The notes under the pieces were generated by a model. The model ran no database searches, was not told the DNA's origin, and was given only the letters and a program-made list of their open reading frames with translations. Source: Bacillota bacterium (GTDB lineage Bacteria; Bacillota; SHA-98; UBA4971). From it: 36,147 bases of DNA. Of this stretch, positions 8,679-16,804 are shown piece by piece; within the stretch, counting starts at the first letter, position 1; every line of letters starts with the position of its first letter. The position numbers were made by a program, and so were the translations under genes. Location of the stretch: contig DUVA01000235.1 in NCBI GenBank assembly GCA_012841305.1, positions 1-36,147 on the forward strand, given 5' to 3'.

Positions 8679-8693
8679 GCATAGGTGGTATCT

Positions 8694-10880
8694 ATGGGAG
8701 TAACCATCGAGGATGTGCTTGACAAGGTAAAGCAATACGCTCCTAATGCCTCTTGTGACATTGTAACACGGGCCTATGACTTTGCTTCACGGGCACATGC
8801 AGGGCAACGCCGTGACTCAGGGGATTGGTATATTTTTCATCCTCTTGAGGTTGCGCTTATCCTTGCCGAACTTGAAATGGACGTTACTACAATTGCCTCC
8901 GGGCTACTCCACGATGTAATTGAAGACACTGACATAACCCTTGCTGAGATTAAGGCTACGTTCGGAGACGAAATCGGCCTATTGGTTGACGGGGTTACAA
9001 AACTCGGCAGGGTCCCTCTGATGTCCAGAGAAGAGCAGCAAGCTGAGAACCTCAGGAAGATGTTCCTTGCAATGGCCCAGGATATTCGCGTAGTCCTCAT
9101 TAAGTTAGCTGACAGACTCCACAATATGCGAACCTTAGGCCATCTCCCCTGGGATCGCCAGGCAAGGATAGCCAAGGAGACTCTGGAGATCTATGCGCCC
9201 CTTGCCCACAGGCTTGGAATGTGGAGAATCAAGTGGGAGCTTGAGGATCTTGCTTTGAGGTACCTGGAGCCGGGTGAATACTACAAGCTTGTGGAGAAGG
9301 TCGCAAGGAAACGCAAAGAACGAGAAGGCCTCATCGAAGAAGCCAAAGCCATACTCAGGAAGAGCCTTGACGACGGCAATATCCCTTGCGAATTGCAGGG
9401 GCGGGCTAAGCACTTTTACAGCATTTATGAGAAAATGAGACTGAGGGACAGGACGTTTGACGAGATTTATGACTTAATCGCAGTCCGAATCATCGTCAGT
9501 AACGTGAGAGATTGCTACGCAGCTCTTGGTGCTGTTCATTCCCTTTGGAAGCCAATACCCGGCAGATTCAAAGACTATATAGCAATGCCTAAGTCGAACA
9601 TGTACCAATCACTCCATACTACGGTAATAGGTCCCAAGGGGGAGCCTTTGGAGATCCAGATTCGAACTTGGGAAATGCATCGGACAGCCGAATATGGTAT
9701 AGCAGCTCACTGGAGGTACAAAGAAGGCACTCAAGCCACTAACGAGTTTGAGGAGAAGCTTTCATGGCTCAGGCAGCTCTTGGAATGGCAAAGGGACATG
9801 AAAGACGTCCATGACTTCATGGAGACCTTGAAAATCGATCTCTTCAAAGATGAAGTCTTTGTATTTACCCCAAAAGGTGATGTGAAAAGCTTACCTGCAG
9901 GGTCCACGCCTGTGGATTTTGCTTATAGCGTGCACACAGACATAGGACATAGATGTGTAGGTGCAAGAATTAACGGAAAGATGACGCCTTTGGATTATCA
10001 ACTTACCAACGGCGATATTGTGGAAATAGTCACATCAAAAGGTCAAACCGGCCCGAGCTGGGACTGGTTGGCTTTTGTCAAGACATCAAAAGCAAGAAGC
10101 AAGATACGTCAATGGGTCAGGGAAGAGCGGCGCAGCGAATCCGTACCTAGAGGCCGTGACCTCTTAGAGAAGGAATTACGGCGTCAAGGTATGGAGATCC
10201 ATGAAAACCTCAAGGAAGAAAAACTGCAAGTTGCTGCAAATCGTCTGGGATTTCAAGATGCTGACGATCTCCTGGCTTCAATAGGAGACAGCAAGATCTC
10301 AGCTGCCCTCGTAGTCGGGCGACTTGCACCTGAGAAAGCTGAGAAGGCAAGAGAAGACAAGGAACCGACTCAGCTCACCCAGAGGAGAAGGCCTGAAGAC
10401 GTCCAAGGAATCAAGGTTAAGGGAGCGGATAACGTGCTCGCCAGGATGGCCAGGTGCTGCAATCCTGTCCCCGGAGATGAAGTCATAGGTTATATTACCA
10501 GGGGTAAGGGGATTTCAGTGCATAGGCGGGATTGTCCGAACATTGCCTGGTTAAAGACATCACCTGAACGGTGTATAGAAGTCGAGTGGGTATTCGGCCA
10601 GGAAAACTCATATCCTGTGGAGCTTGAAATTGAGGCTATGGACAGAGTCGCGCTCCTGACCAATATCATGAATGCCGTTACAGGGCTCCGCGCAAACATA
10701 AGCGCTGTGAACGCCAAGACCGGTAAGGATCACATAGCCATTGTTAACATGGTTGTGGAGATAACCGGCGCCGACCATTTGAATTCGGTCATAGAGAGGG
10801 TCGGACGCGTCAAAGGAGTAACAGCTGTACGGAGAGTACAGCAGATAGGCTTGCATCCTGGGAAGTCAGTGTCGGTTTAG
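8694..10880 (+). CDS. rel: bifunctional (p)ppGpp synthetase/hydrolase Rel
   Basis: Rel makes and degrades the stringent-response alarmone (p)ppGpp on and off the ribosome. At about 728 residues it has full family length. The HD hydrolase domain is intact (HDVIED at 73-78). The synthetase domain has GRAKHFYSIYEKM, EIYDLIAVRI, KDYIAMPKSNMYQSLHT and EIQIRTWEMHRTAEYG. The RFKD motif (291-294) is the RXKD class found in bifunctional enzymes rather than the EXDD of RelA. TGS (about 385-445), a cysteine-containing zinc-finger region (ARCCNPVPGDEVIGYI) and a C-terminal ACT domain follow. ATG 8694 is chosen over the in-frame GTG 8685 because AGGTGG sits 5 nt upstream. dtd follows closely, as in many Firmicutes. 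Confidence 0.95.
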   Translation: MGVTIEDVLDKVKQYAPNASCDIVTRAYDFASRAHAGQRRDSGDWYIFHPLEVALILAELEMDVTTIASGLLHDVIEDTDITLAEIKATFGDEIGLLVDGVTKLGRVPLMSREEQQAENLRKMFLAMAQDIRVVLIKLADRLHNMRTLGHLPWDRQARIAKETLEIYAPLAHRLGMWRIKWELEDLALRYLEPGEYYKLVEKVARKRKEREGLIEEAKAILRKSLDDGNIPCELQGRAKHFYSIYEKMRLRDRTFDEIYDLIAVRIIVSNVRDCYAALGAVHSLWKPIPGRFKDYIAMPKSNMYQSLHTTVIGPKGEPLEIQIRTWEMHRTAEYGIAAHWRYKEGTQATNEFEEKLSWLRQLLEWQRDMKDVHDFMETLKIDLFKDEVFVFTPKGDVKSLPAGSTPVDFAYSVHTDIGHRCVGARINGKMTPLDYQLTNGDIVEIVTSKGQTGPSWDWLAFVKTSKARSKIRQWVREERRSESVPRGRDLLEKELRRQGMEIHENLKEEKLQVAANRLGFQDADDLLASIGDSKISAALVVGRLAPEKAEKAREDKEPTQLTQRRRPEDVQGIKVKGADNVLARMARCCNPVPGDEVIGYITRGKGISVHRRDCPNIAWLKTSPERCIEVEWVFGQENSYPVELEIEAMDRVALLTNIMNAVTGLRANISAVNAKTGKDHIAIVNMVVEITGADHLNSVIERVGRVKGVTAVRRVQQIGLHPGKSVSV

Positions 10881-10913
10881 ACTGCGTCCGTATTGACAGA
10901 GAGTGGGGTATTG

Positions 10914-11363
10914 ATGAGAGCCGTAGTTCAGAGAGTGAAGTCTGCCAGAGTTACAGTGGAGGATGAGGTAGTCGGTGAGATCGGTCCCGGGCTTGTGGTT
11001 TTCCTCGGGGTCGGGGAAGACGATACTTGTGATGATGTGAGCTACCTCGTGGATAAGGTGGCTAACCTTAGGATCTTCGAAGACGATGACGGGAAGATGA
11101 ACCTTTCCGCCTTGCAACTCGGCCTGCAAGTACTTGTTGTCTCCCAATTCACCTTGTGGGGCGACTGTCGCAGAGGCAGACGACCCAGCTTCAGCCATGC
11201 TGCACCGCCGGAGAAAGCAGTGGCAATGTATGAAGAATACGTCAGAAGACTTCAGGGAGCCGGCCTCTCAGTAGAAACCGGAAGATTCCAGGCAATGATG
11301 ACTGTATCTGTAGAGAACGACGGTCCGGTTACCATACTTCTTGACAGTGATAGACTATTCTAA
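10914..11363 (+). CDS. dtd: D-aminoacyl-tRNA deacylase
   Basis: This enzyme hydrolyses D-amino acids from mischarged tRNA, a chirality proofreading step. It has 149 residues, the family's standard size, beginning with the conserved [15 protein letters not shown]. The catalytic SQFTLWGD motif (about 77-84), [10 protein letters not shown] and the C-terminal [11 protein letters not shown] (cis-Gly-Pro motif) are all present. The frame is open from 10893, but ATG 10914 matches family N-termini and follows GAGTGGGG. It lies 33 bp after rel, probably in the same transcript. Confidence 0.94.
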   Translation: MRAVVQRVKSARVTVEDEVVGEIGPGLVVFLGVGEDDTCDDVSYLVDKVANLRIFEDDDGKMNLSALQLGLQVLVVSQFTLWGDCRRGRRPSFSHAAPPEKAVAMYEEYVRRLQGAGLSVETGRFQAMMTVSVENDGPVTILLDSDRLF

Positions 11364-11507
11364 AATGAATTCATGCTTAGATCACATGTCCGGATATCGC
11401 TCTCATCATAAAGGCTGTTAACAGTGGTACCCATAGGTGACTCGCCTCATTGGGAAGTCGCTTATGTGGCAAGTACGGAAAGTTTGGGAAAAGGGGCTAC
11501 TGCATTC

Positions 11508-12134
11508 ATGATACTGAAGACCATACGTGTAGGACCTTTCGGGACTAATTGCTATATCGTGGGGTGTGAAACATCAAAGGAGGCTATAGTTATCGATCCG
11601 GGAGACGAGGCAGATCTAATTCTGGAGGAATTGAAGGCAGCAGGCTTAATGTGCAGGATAATAGTGAACACCCATGGACACGTGGATCACATAACCGCAA
11701 ACAAGGCATTGGCAGAAGCTACAGGAGCGGTTATTGCCATAGGGGCTGAAGATGCGCCTTCACTTCTTGACCCTACTCTGAGTCTTTCACGGGCTTTAGG
11801 CAATATAGCTAAAGGCAAGACAAGTCCTCCTGCAGATGTGCTCCTTGCTGAAGGTGACACGGTGTACGCAGGCAATGTTTGTCTTGAAATACTACATACT
11901 CCAGGCCACACCCGGGGTAGCATCTCTCTGCTTGGGGAAGGGGTAGTTTTCTCAGGAGATACGATTTTTGCGTCAGGGGGGATCGGACGCACCGATTTCC
12001 CAGGCGGTTCCTATGATGAGCTTGTCGAATCCATTGAAGAGAAGCTCCTTGTCCTTCCTGATGAAACACGTGTCTATCCAGGGCATGGCCCTTCCACCAC
12101 TATCGGCAGAGAGCGTATGCGCCTCGGTCGTTGA
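11508..12134 (+). CDS. MBL-fold metallo-hydrolase (glyoxalase II-like, YqgX/BaeB family)
   Basis: The metallo-beta-lactamase signature THGHVDH (55-61) provides two-zinc ligands. Later ligands lie in HTPGHTRGS, FSGDTIF and the C-terminal YPGHGPSTT. The length of 208 residues from ATG 11508 fits the short glyoxalase II-like hydrolases that sit next to dtd and hisS in Firmicutes. The family typically starts with a K-I-x-V-GPFGTNCY segment, which begins here at residue 5, so the upstream in-frame start at 11424 is judged wrong. Likely a thioester hydrolase; the natural substrate is not defined by sequence. No HAGH-type C-terminal domain is present. Confidence 0.85.
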   Translation: MILKTIRVGPFGTNCYIVGCETSKEAIVIDPGDEADLILEELKAAGLMCRIIVNTHGHVDHITANKALAEATGAVIAIGAEDAPSLLDPTLSLSRALGNIAKGKTSPPADVLLAEGDTVYAGNVCLEILHTPGHTRGSISLLGEGVVFSGDTIFASGGIGRTDFPGGSYDELVESIEEKLLVLPDETRVYPGHGPSTTIGRERMRLGR

Positions 12135-12194
12135 CAACCGGGTGGACTGTGAGATAGACTCACAACATAGCGTTGAAGATTGGGGGAGATGCCC

Positions 12195-13331
12195 TTGTTC
12201 AGGGGCTTTCGTGGAAAAAAAGGTGCCAGACTTACTAGGATTTTGGTTATCGTGTTAGCCATTGCCTTCGTAGGAGGGTTGCTATATACAGGCTCAGTAA
12301 TGGTGAGAGAGCCTTCTCAAGATGGCTACGGGGTTATCGCTACCGTCAACGGGAGATCCGTAACAAGAGAAGCTTTTGAACAAGGGTATAGAAATGCAAT
12401 TCTTGCTGAGTACCAATATACCGGAAGGGTGCTTCCTGAGACTATCGGATCTATCCGCGCCTCTTTGCTTGATCAGTTCATTAATACTGCCTTGATCACA
12501 GAGGCTGCACAGAAAGAGAAGATTCGTGTTTCATCAAAAGAGATTAACGAGGAGTTCAAGTTACAGGAAGAGGCCTTTCCCAGCAAGGAAGATTTCCGTG
12601 ACGCTCTCGCTGCGAATAACATCACAGAAACTCAGTTTAAGAACTTAATTAAGGATCGTTTGACGATCCAGAAGTTGTTTGCCCAGGTCCAAGCAGGAGT
12701 CACGATATCTGAAGACGATGTCAAGAAGGCTTACACAGATGAAACAGGGAATCCTGCTGAAGGAGAAGAGTTTGACGAGACGCGGTCCGAAATCGAGACA
12801 AGGCTAAGAATGGAAGCACAAGAAGACGCATTGTCCAAGTGGCTTGAAGGGCTTCGTAATGAAGCCGACATTAAACTACTGGACCCTGAGTTGAGAGCCT
12901 TGGTGAAGCTCCAGGAAAGAGACTACGAGGAAGCTATTGCAGAATATGACTCAGCCATAGCCTTGGATGCGGACAACGCGTATTTGCATGTAGGTGTCGC
13001 CCAGGCCCATATGAGCAATGATGACCTTGGAAACGCCACTCTAGCTCTGGAGAAGGCTGTTGACTTACGGCCGGAAGACCCATATATAAGACTCCTCTTA
13101 GGGTTAGCATACAGAGACAAAGGTTCCAACGAGCTTGCCGCAGATGAGTTTAAGGCAGCTGCCGAATACGGTGGGCTTGACATTCTGCTTCATGTCCGTC
13201 TCGAGTCTCTTCTGAAGACAGTGGGCACTGATGGCGATGTCAAGAAACAGCAAGCTAAGGTTGAAGAAATTCGGGCGCTCTTGGAGGAGAGAGACAAAGC
13301 TTTCGAATCCCAAGAGCAGGCTGATGACTAG
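12195..13331 (+). CDS. membrane-anchored SurA-N-like chaperone with TPR repeats, no PPIase domain
   Basis: A basic N-terminus is followed by one hydrophobic helix (roughly residues 13-35), so most of the protein should lie outside the membrane. Next comes a SurA/PrsA N-terminal chaperone-like region (VNGRSVTREAFEQGY, LLDQFINTALITEAAQKEKI, VSSKEINEEF; about 50-215). The parvulin isomerase domain that normally follows is missing. Its place is taken by TPR-like repeats (about 230-345: DYEEAIAEYDSAIALDADNAYLHVGVAQAH). GGGGGAG lies 6 nt before TTG 12195; ATG 12189 directly abuts it and TTG 12180 is also in frame. It sits between an MBL hydrolase and hisS. Probable role in envelope protein folding is inference. 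Confidence 0.7.
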   Translation: MFRGFRGKKGARLTRILVIVLAIAFVGGLLYTGSVMVREPSQDGYGVIATVNGRSVTREAFEQGYRNAILAEYQYTGRVLPETIGSIRASLLDQFINTALITEAAQKEKIRVSSKEINEEFKLQEEAFPSKEDFRDALAANNITETQFKNLIKDRLTIQKLFAQVQAGVTISEDDVKKAYTDETGNPAEGEEFDETRSEIETRLRMEAQEDALSKWLEGLRNEADIKLLDPELRALVKLQERDYEEAIAEYDSAIALDADNAYLHVGVAQAHMSNDDLGNATLALEKAVDLRPEDPYIRLLLGLAYRDKGSNELAADEFKAAAEYGGLDILLHVRLESLLKTVGTDGDVKKQQAKVEEIRALLEERDKAFESQEQADD

Positions 13332-13343
13332 GGGGGCAATTCC

Positions 13344-14603
13344 ATGACACGCATCAGGGCGCCCAGGGGAACGATGGACGTATTTCCTGAAACACCCGGC
13401 ATATGGAGACTACTGGAGGCGACTGTAAGGTCGGTATGCCGTAATGCCGGATATACTGAAATTAGGACCCCGATTTTTGAGCATACTGAGCTCTTTCAAA
13501 GAGGCGTCGGAGAAAGCACTGATATTGTAGAGAAGGAAATGTACACCTTTCTTGATAAGGGGCAGCGCAGCATCACGTTGCGTCCTGAAGGCACAGCGCC
13601 GGTTGTCAGGTCTTATCTTGAGCACAAGATGTGGGCAGGCCCTCAGCCTGTCAAGGTCTACTACATCGGGCCTATGTTTAGATATGAGCGTCCTCAATTA
13701 GGACGCCTGAGGCAACATACCCAGTTTGGAGTTGAAGCACTGGGAGCCTCTTCACCTGCTTTGGATGCAGAGGTTATCTCTTTGCTTATCAGTGTCTATC
13801 AATCTCTGGGACTTGAGGGGTTTGTTGTTCGCTTGAACAGTATCGGATGCTCCAAATGCAGGCATCATTACAAAGAAAGCCTCATTAGCCTCCTTTCCAA
13901 GCATGTGGACGAGCTTTGCGGTGATTGCAAGAGGAGGCTTATGCGTAATCCTCTGAGAGTACTGGATTGCAAAAACGAACGATGCGCCAGGCTTGCTAAA
14001 GAGCTTCCTCCGATATTTGAGTATCTTTGTGAGGATTGCAGTCAGCATTTTGACGGAGTTACACAATGCTTGAAAGCGCTGGACCTCGTCTATGAACTGG
14101 ATCCGACGATTGTCAGGGGGCTTGACTACTACACCAAGACTGTTTTTGAGGTGGTTCATTCCGGCCTCGGGGCACAGGACGCGCTTGGGGGCGGTGGAAG
14201 ATATGATGGCTTGGCGGAAGAGCTGGGCGGCACTCCGACTCCGGCTGTAGGTTTCGCTGCAGGCATAGAGCGGGCTGTCCAGGTGCTGCAAGAGGCAGCA
14301 GGCGAAGGGGCGGGGCGTGATACCTTCGGGGTCAATGTATTTATCGCTGCAATGGGCGATGAGGCTAAGCTTCAGGCCTTTCGCATGACTCATACTCTAC
14401 GCAAGCACGGTATATCCGCGGATATTGACTATTTGGACAGAAGCCTAAGGTCCCAGATGAAGTACGCTGATAAGCTGGGAGTCAAGAAAGTCGTGATCAT
14501 AGGTGAGGATGAACTTAGAGGAGACTACGCAATAGTCAGAGATATGGCAACCGGGGAGCAAACTCAGGTTCCCTTTGGTGATCTCGTAAAAGTCTTAACA
14601 TAG
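13344..14603 (+). CDS. hisS: histidyl-tRNA synthetase
   Basis: This class II synthetase charges tRNA-His. It has 419 residues, normal for bacterial HisRS. The N-terminal RAPRGTMDVFPE is conserved. Motif 1 surrounds RTPIFEHTELFQRGVGESTDIV, motif 2 is FRYERPQLGRLRQHTQFGVEALG, the histidine-binding loop is GLDYYTKTVFEV, and motif 3 includes GGGGRYDGL. The C-terminal anticodon-binding domain occupies about 325-419. A cluster of cysteine pairs (CSKC, CGDC, CEDC) in the insertion domain suggests a structural zinc site. GGGGGG precedes the ATG by 7 nt. aspS follows after 48 bp, the classical hisS-aspS pair. Confidence 0.96.
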   Translation: MTRIRAPRGTMDVFPETPGIWRLLEATVRSVCRNAGYTEIRTPIFEHTELFQRGVGESTDIVEKEMYTFLDKGQRSITLRPEGTAPVVRSYLEHKMWAGPQPVKVYYIGPMFRYERPQLGRLRQHTQFGVEALGASSPALDAEVISLLISVYQSLGLEGFVVRLNSIGCSKCRHHYKESLISLLSKHVDELCGDCKRRLMRNPLRVLDCKNERCARLAKELPPIFEYLCEDCSQHFDGVTQCLKALDLVYELDPTIVRGLDYYTKTVFEVVHSGLGAQDALGGGGRYDGLAEELGGTPTPAVGFAAGIERAVQVLQEAAGEGAGRDTFGVNVFIAAMGDEAKLQAFRMTHTLRKHGISADIDYLDRSLRSQMKYADKLGVKKVVIIGEDELRGDYAIVRDMATGEQTQVPFGDLVKVLT

Positions 14604-14651
14604 AACACAACCCTTTTGATAGAGTCGAAGTTACGAAGAGAGAAGTGAGCT

Positions 14652-16475
14652 ATGATGCAAAAGAAGAGAACTCATATGGTAGGGGAGCTTGCAGATGAAG
14701 CTCTGATAGGGAAGACGGTTGTTCTAGCAGGTTGGGTGGGAAGAAGAAGAGACCTCGGAGGGCTTGTATTCATCGACCTTCGAGATCGCTCAGGCATTGT
14801 CCAGGTGGTTTTCAATCCTGAGACTTCTCCTTTAGCCCATTCAGTAGCTGAGAAGCTTGGGTCAGAGGACGTAGTATGCGTATCCGGGGTTGTTGTCGGG
14901 CGGCCTCCCGGCGCCATGAATCCCACAATCCCTACAGGGAAGATTGATGTGGCAGCTGAGTCCCTGGAAGTACTGTCGAAATCCAAGACTCCGCCTTTTT
15001 ATATTACTGAAAATCTTGACGTTGACGAGGTCCTCAGGCTCAAGTACAGATATCTTGACCTCCGCAGGCCTGACATGCAGAGAAACATAATCTTTCGGCA
15101 CCGTTTAACCATGGCTGTAAGGAACTTCCTGGATGCTCAAGGTTTTATTGAAGTGGAAACGCCTATGTTCATCAAAAGCACACCGGAAGGGGCTAGAGAC
15201 TATGTTGTTCCCAGCCGCGTGAATCCTGGGCGGTTCTTTGCATTACCGCAGTCTCCCCAGCTTTTCAAGCAACTCTTGATGGTATCAGGCTTTGACAGAT
15301 ATTTTCAGCTTGCCCGTTGCTTCAGAGATGAAGACTTACGTGCTGACAGGCAACCTGAGTTTACACAAATCGATATTGAAATGTCTTTCGTTGAAAGAGA
15401 TGATGTGCTTACCCTTATAGAGGCAATGATGACTGATTGCATGGAAAAGACTCTGGGGATATCAGCGGATGCGCCTTTCCCAAGAATGTCATACGCTGAA
15501 GCCATGGAACGATATGGTTCAGATAAGCCGGACATAAGGTTCGGCATGAAGATCGTTGACATAGGCAATACTGTGAAGAATTGCGGTTTTCGCGTTTTCC
15601 GTGGCGCTATTGAAGCCGGTGGCAAAGTATGTGCCATAGTAGCACCGGGTTGCAGTGACTTCTCCAGGCAACAAATCAAGGACCTCGAAGACGTCGTGAA
15701 AAGCTTTGGAGCAGCAGGACTTATGTCAGTTGCAGTTTCTTGCAGTGGGGAAGGGAAGCAGACTCTCAGCTCTCAGCTTTCCAAGTTCCTCACCGAAGAT
15801 GAACTGCGAGGGATCGTAAAGGTCACAGCTGCAGAGAACGGGGATCTCATTTTGATTGTGGCAGGCGCGAAAAACGTGGTCCTGGAGTCTCTCGGTAGAT
15901 TGAGATTGCACCTGGGCGACAAATTGGATCTGATTCCCCAAGATCAAATGGCATTTCTCTGGGTTACTGAGTTTCCTCTGTTTGAGTTCAGCCAGGAAGA
16001 ACAGAGGATAGTCGCTGTCCATCATCCGTTTACATCTCCTCTGGAAGAGGATATTGACTTGATGGAGAAGGATCCTCTGAGTGTCAGAGCCAACATCTAC
16101 GATCTGGTTCTAAACGGCGTAGAGCTAGGCAGCGGAAGCATAAGAATACACAGACGTGATGTGCAAGAGAGGGTGTTTACAGCCTTAGGACTCAGCGAAG
16201 AGGAGGCCAGGGAGAAATTCGGGTTCCTTCTTGAAGCCTTTGAGTATGGCGCTCCGCCTCATGGAGGGATTGCCATAGGCTTTGACAGGCTGGCTATGCT
16301 CTTTGCAGGAAGAAAGACTATCCGTGACGTAATCGCGTTTCCGAAAACTCAGAAAGCAGTCTGCCCCTTAACGGGAGCTCCGGGAGTAATTAGCGAGGAG
16401 CAACTAAACGAGCTGCATATACAGGTAGTCGGCATGGGTAAAATAGGCACAAGCGGTGATACAGAGCTGCCTTGA
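14652..16475 (+). CDS. aspS: aspartyl-tRNA synthetase, bacterial type
   Basis: The protein has 607 residues with the bacterial architecture: OB-fold anticodon-binding domain (about 1-110, LAGWVGRRRDLGGLVFIDLRD), class II core and a GAD insertion (about 290-420). Motif 2 is FRDEDLRADRQPEFTQIDIE; motif 3 is GIAIGFDRLAMLFAG followed by the ending FPKTQKAVCPLTGAP. Whether it also charges tRNA-Asn cannot be decided here. ATG 14652 is followed at once by a second ATG (14655); either may be used, with GAGAAG upstream. The next feature is a 6S-like RNA, the same neighbour as in Bacillus subtilis (aspS-bsrA). Confidence 0.96.
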   Translation: MMQKKRTHMVGELADEALIGKTVVLAGWVGRRRDLGGLVFIDLRDRSGIVQVVFNPETSPLAHSVAEKLGSEDVVCVSGVVVGRPPGAMNPTIPTGKIDVAAESLEVLSKSKTPPFYITENLDVDEVLRLKYRYLDLRRPDMQRNIIFRHRLTMAVRNFLDAQGFIEVETPMFIKSTPEGARDYVVPSRVNPGRFFALPQSPQLFKQLLMVSGFDRYFQLARCFRDEDLRADRQPEFTQIDIEMSFVERDDVLTLIEAMMTDCMEKTLGISADAPFPRMSYAEAMERYGSDKPDIRFGMKIVDIGNTVKNCGFRVFRGAIEAGGKVCAIVAPGCSDFSRQQIKDLEDVVKSFGAAGLMSVAVSCSGEGKQTLSSQLSKFLTEDELRGIVKVTAAENGDLILIVAGAKNVVLESLGRLRLHLGDKLDLIPQDQMAFLWVTEFPLFEFSQEEQRIVAVHHPFTSPLEEDIDLMEKDPLSVRANIYDLVLNGVELGSGSIRIHRRDVQERVFTALGLSEEEAREKFGFLLEAFEYGAPPHGGIAIGFDRLAMLFAGRKTIRDVIAFPKTQKAVCPLTGAPGVISEEQLNELHIQVVGMGKIGTSGDTELP

Positions 16476-16501
16476 AATCCTGAAAGGCTTATGATATCAT
16501 T
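16473..16501 (+). promoter_or_regulatory. sigma-A promoter of the 6S-like RNA
   Basis: TTGAAA, at the very end of aspS (about 16473-16478), and TATCAT (about 16496-16501) are 17 bp apart, each a 5/6 match. The predicted start lies near 16508-16510, just ahead of the structured RNA. Confidence 0.55.
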
Positions 16502-16509
16502 CACTTGCA

Positions 16510-16717
16510 AGCGAAGAAGACACAAAAAGGACCCTACCGTGTGCGATTTGACATCGGTAACTTTTGTTCCAACACCATTTGAAAGGGGCCTCAGCTCCGA
16601 GTGCAGCGCGAGTGCCGCCGGCGTGCGGAGTCGTAAAACACTCGGGAGGGCACCCACCTGCAGGGCGCAGGGATAGAAATGTTACCGGCCAAGCGGCATG
16701 GTGGGGTCACGTTTTTT
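16510..16717 (+). ncRNA. ssrS: 6S RNA (SsrS-like regulator of RNA polymerase)
   Basis: A GC-rich, non-coding stretch of about 200 nt folds as one long interrupted rod. The closing stem is GACCCTACC (16530-16538) with GGTGGGGTC (16700-16708), 9 pairs including one G-U. Next is CGGTAAC (16555-16561) with GTTACCG (16681-16687), then a wide internal region, then CTCCGAGTG (16595-16603) with CACTCGGGAG (16639-16648) under a GC-rich apical part. A six-T tract (16712-16717) follows the closing stem and would end transcription. Rod shape, size, own promoter and the position between aspS and rarA match 6S-1 RNA of Bacillus. 6S RNA binds sigma-A holoenzyme as an open-promoter mimic. The identification rests on fold and synteny, not on a covariance-model search. 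Confidence 0.7.
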
Positions 16718-16765
16718 GTTTAGAGTTCATTCCTTCCCGTATTCTTCCACTTCCCGCATTAAGTA

Positions 16766-16774
16766 TGTTATGAT
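16766..16774 (+). promoter_or_regulatory. candidate extended -10 promoter for rarA
   Basis: TGTTATGAT is a TGn extended -10 element with TATGAT (5/6), about 30 bp before the rarA start. No good -35 box is seen. Confidence 0.35.
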
Positions 16775-16804
16775 CCAGGCGAAACATAATCGGAGCGTGA
16801 TATC

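Noticed and set aside
16491-16773. Short ORFs between aspS and rarA
   Set aside because: They lie in the structured RNA region, have no ribosome sites and do not resemble known proteins.
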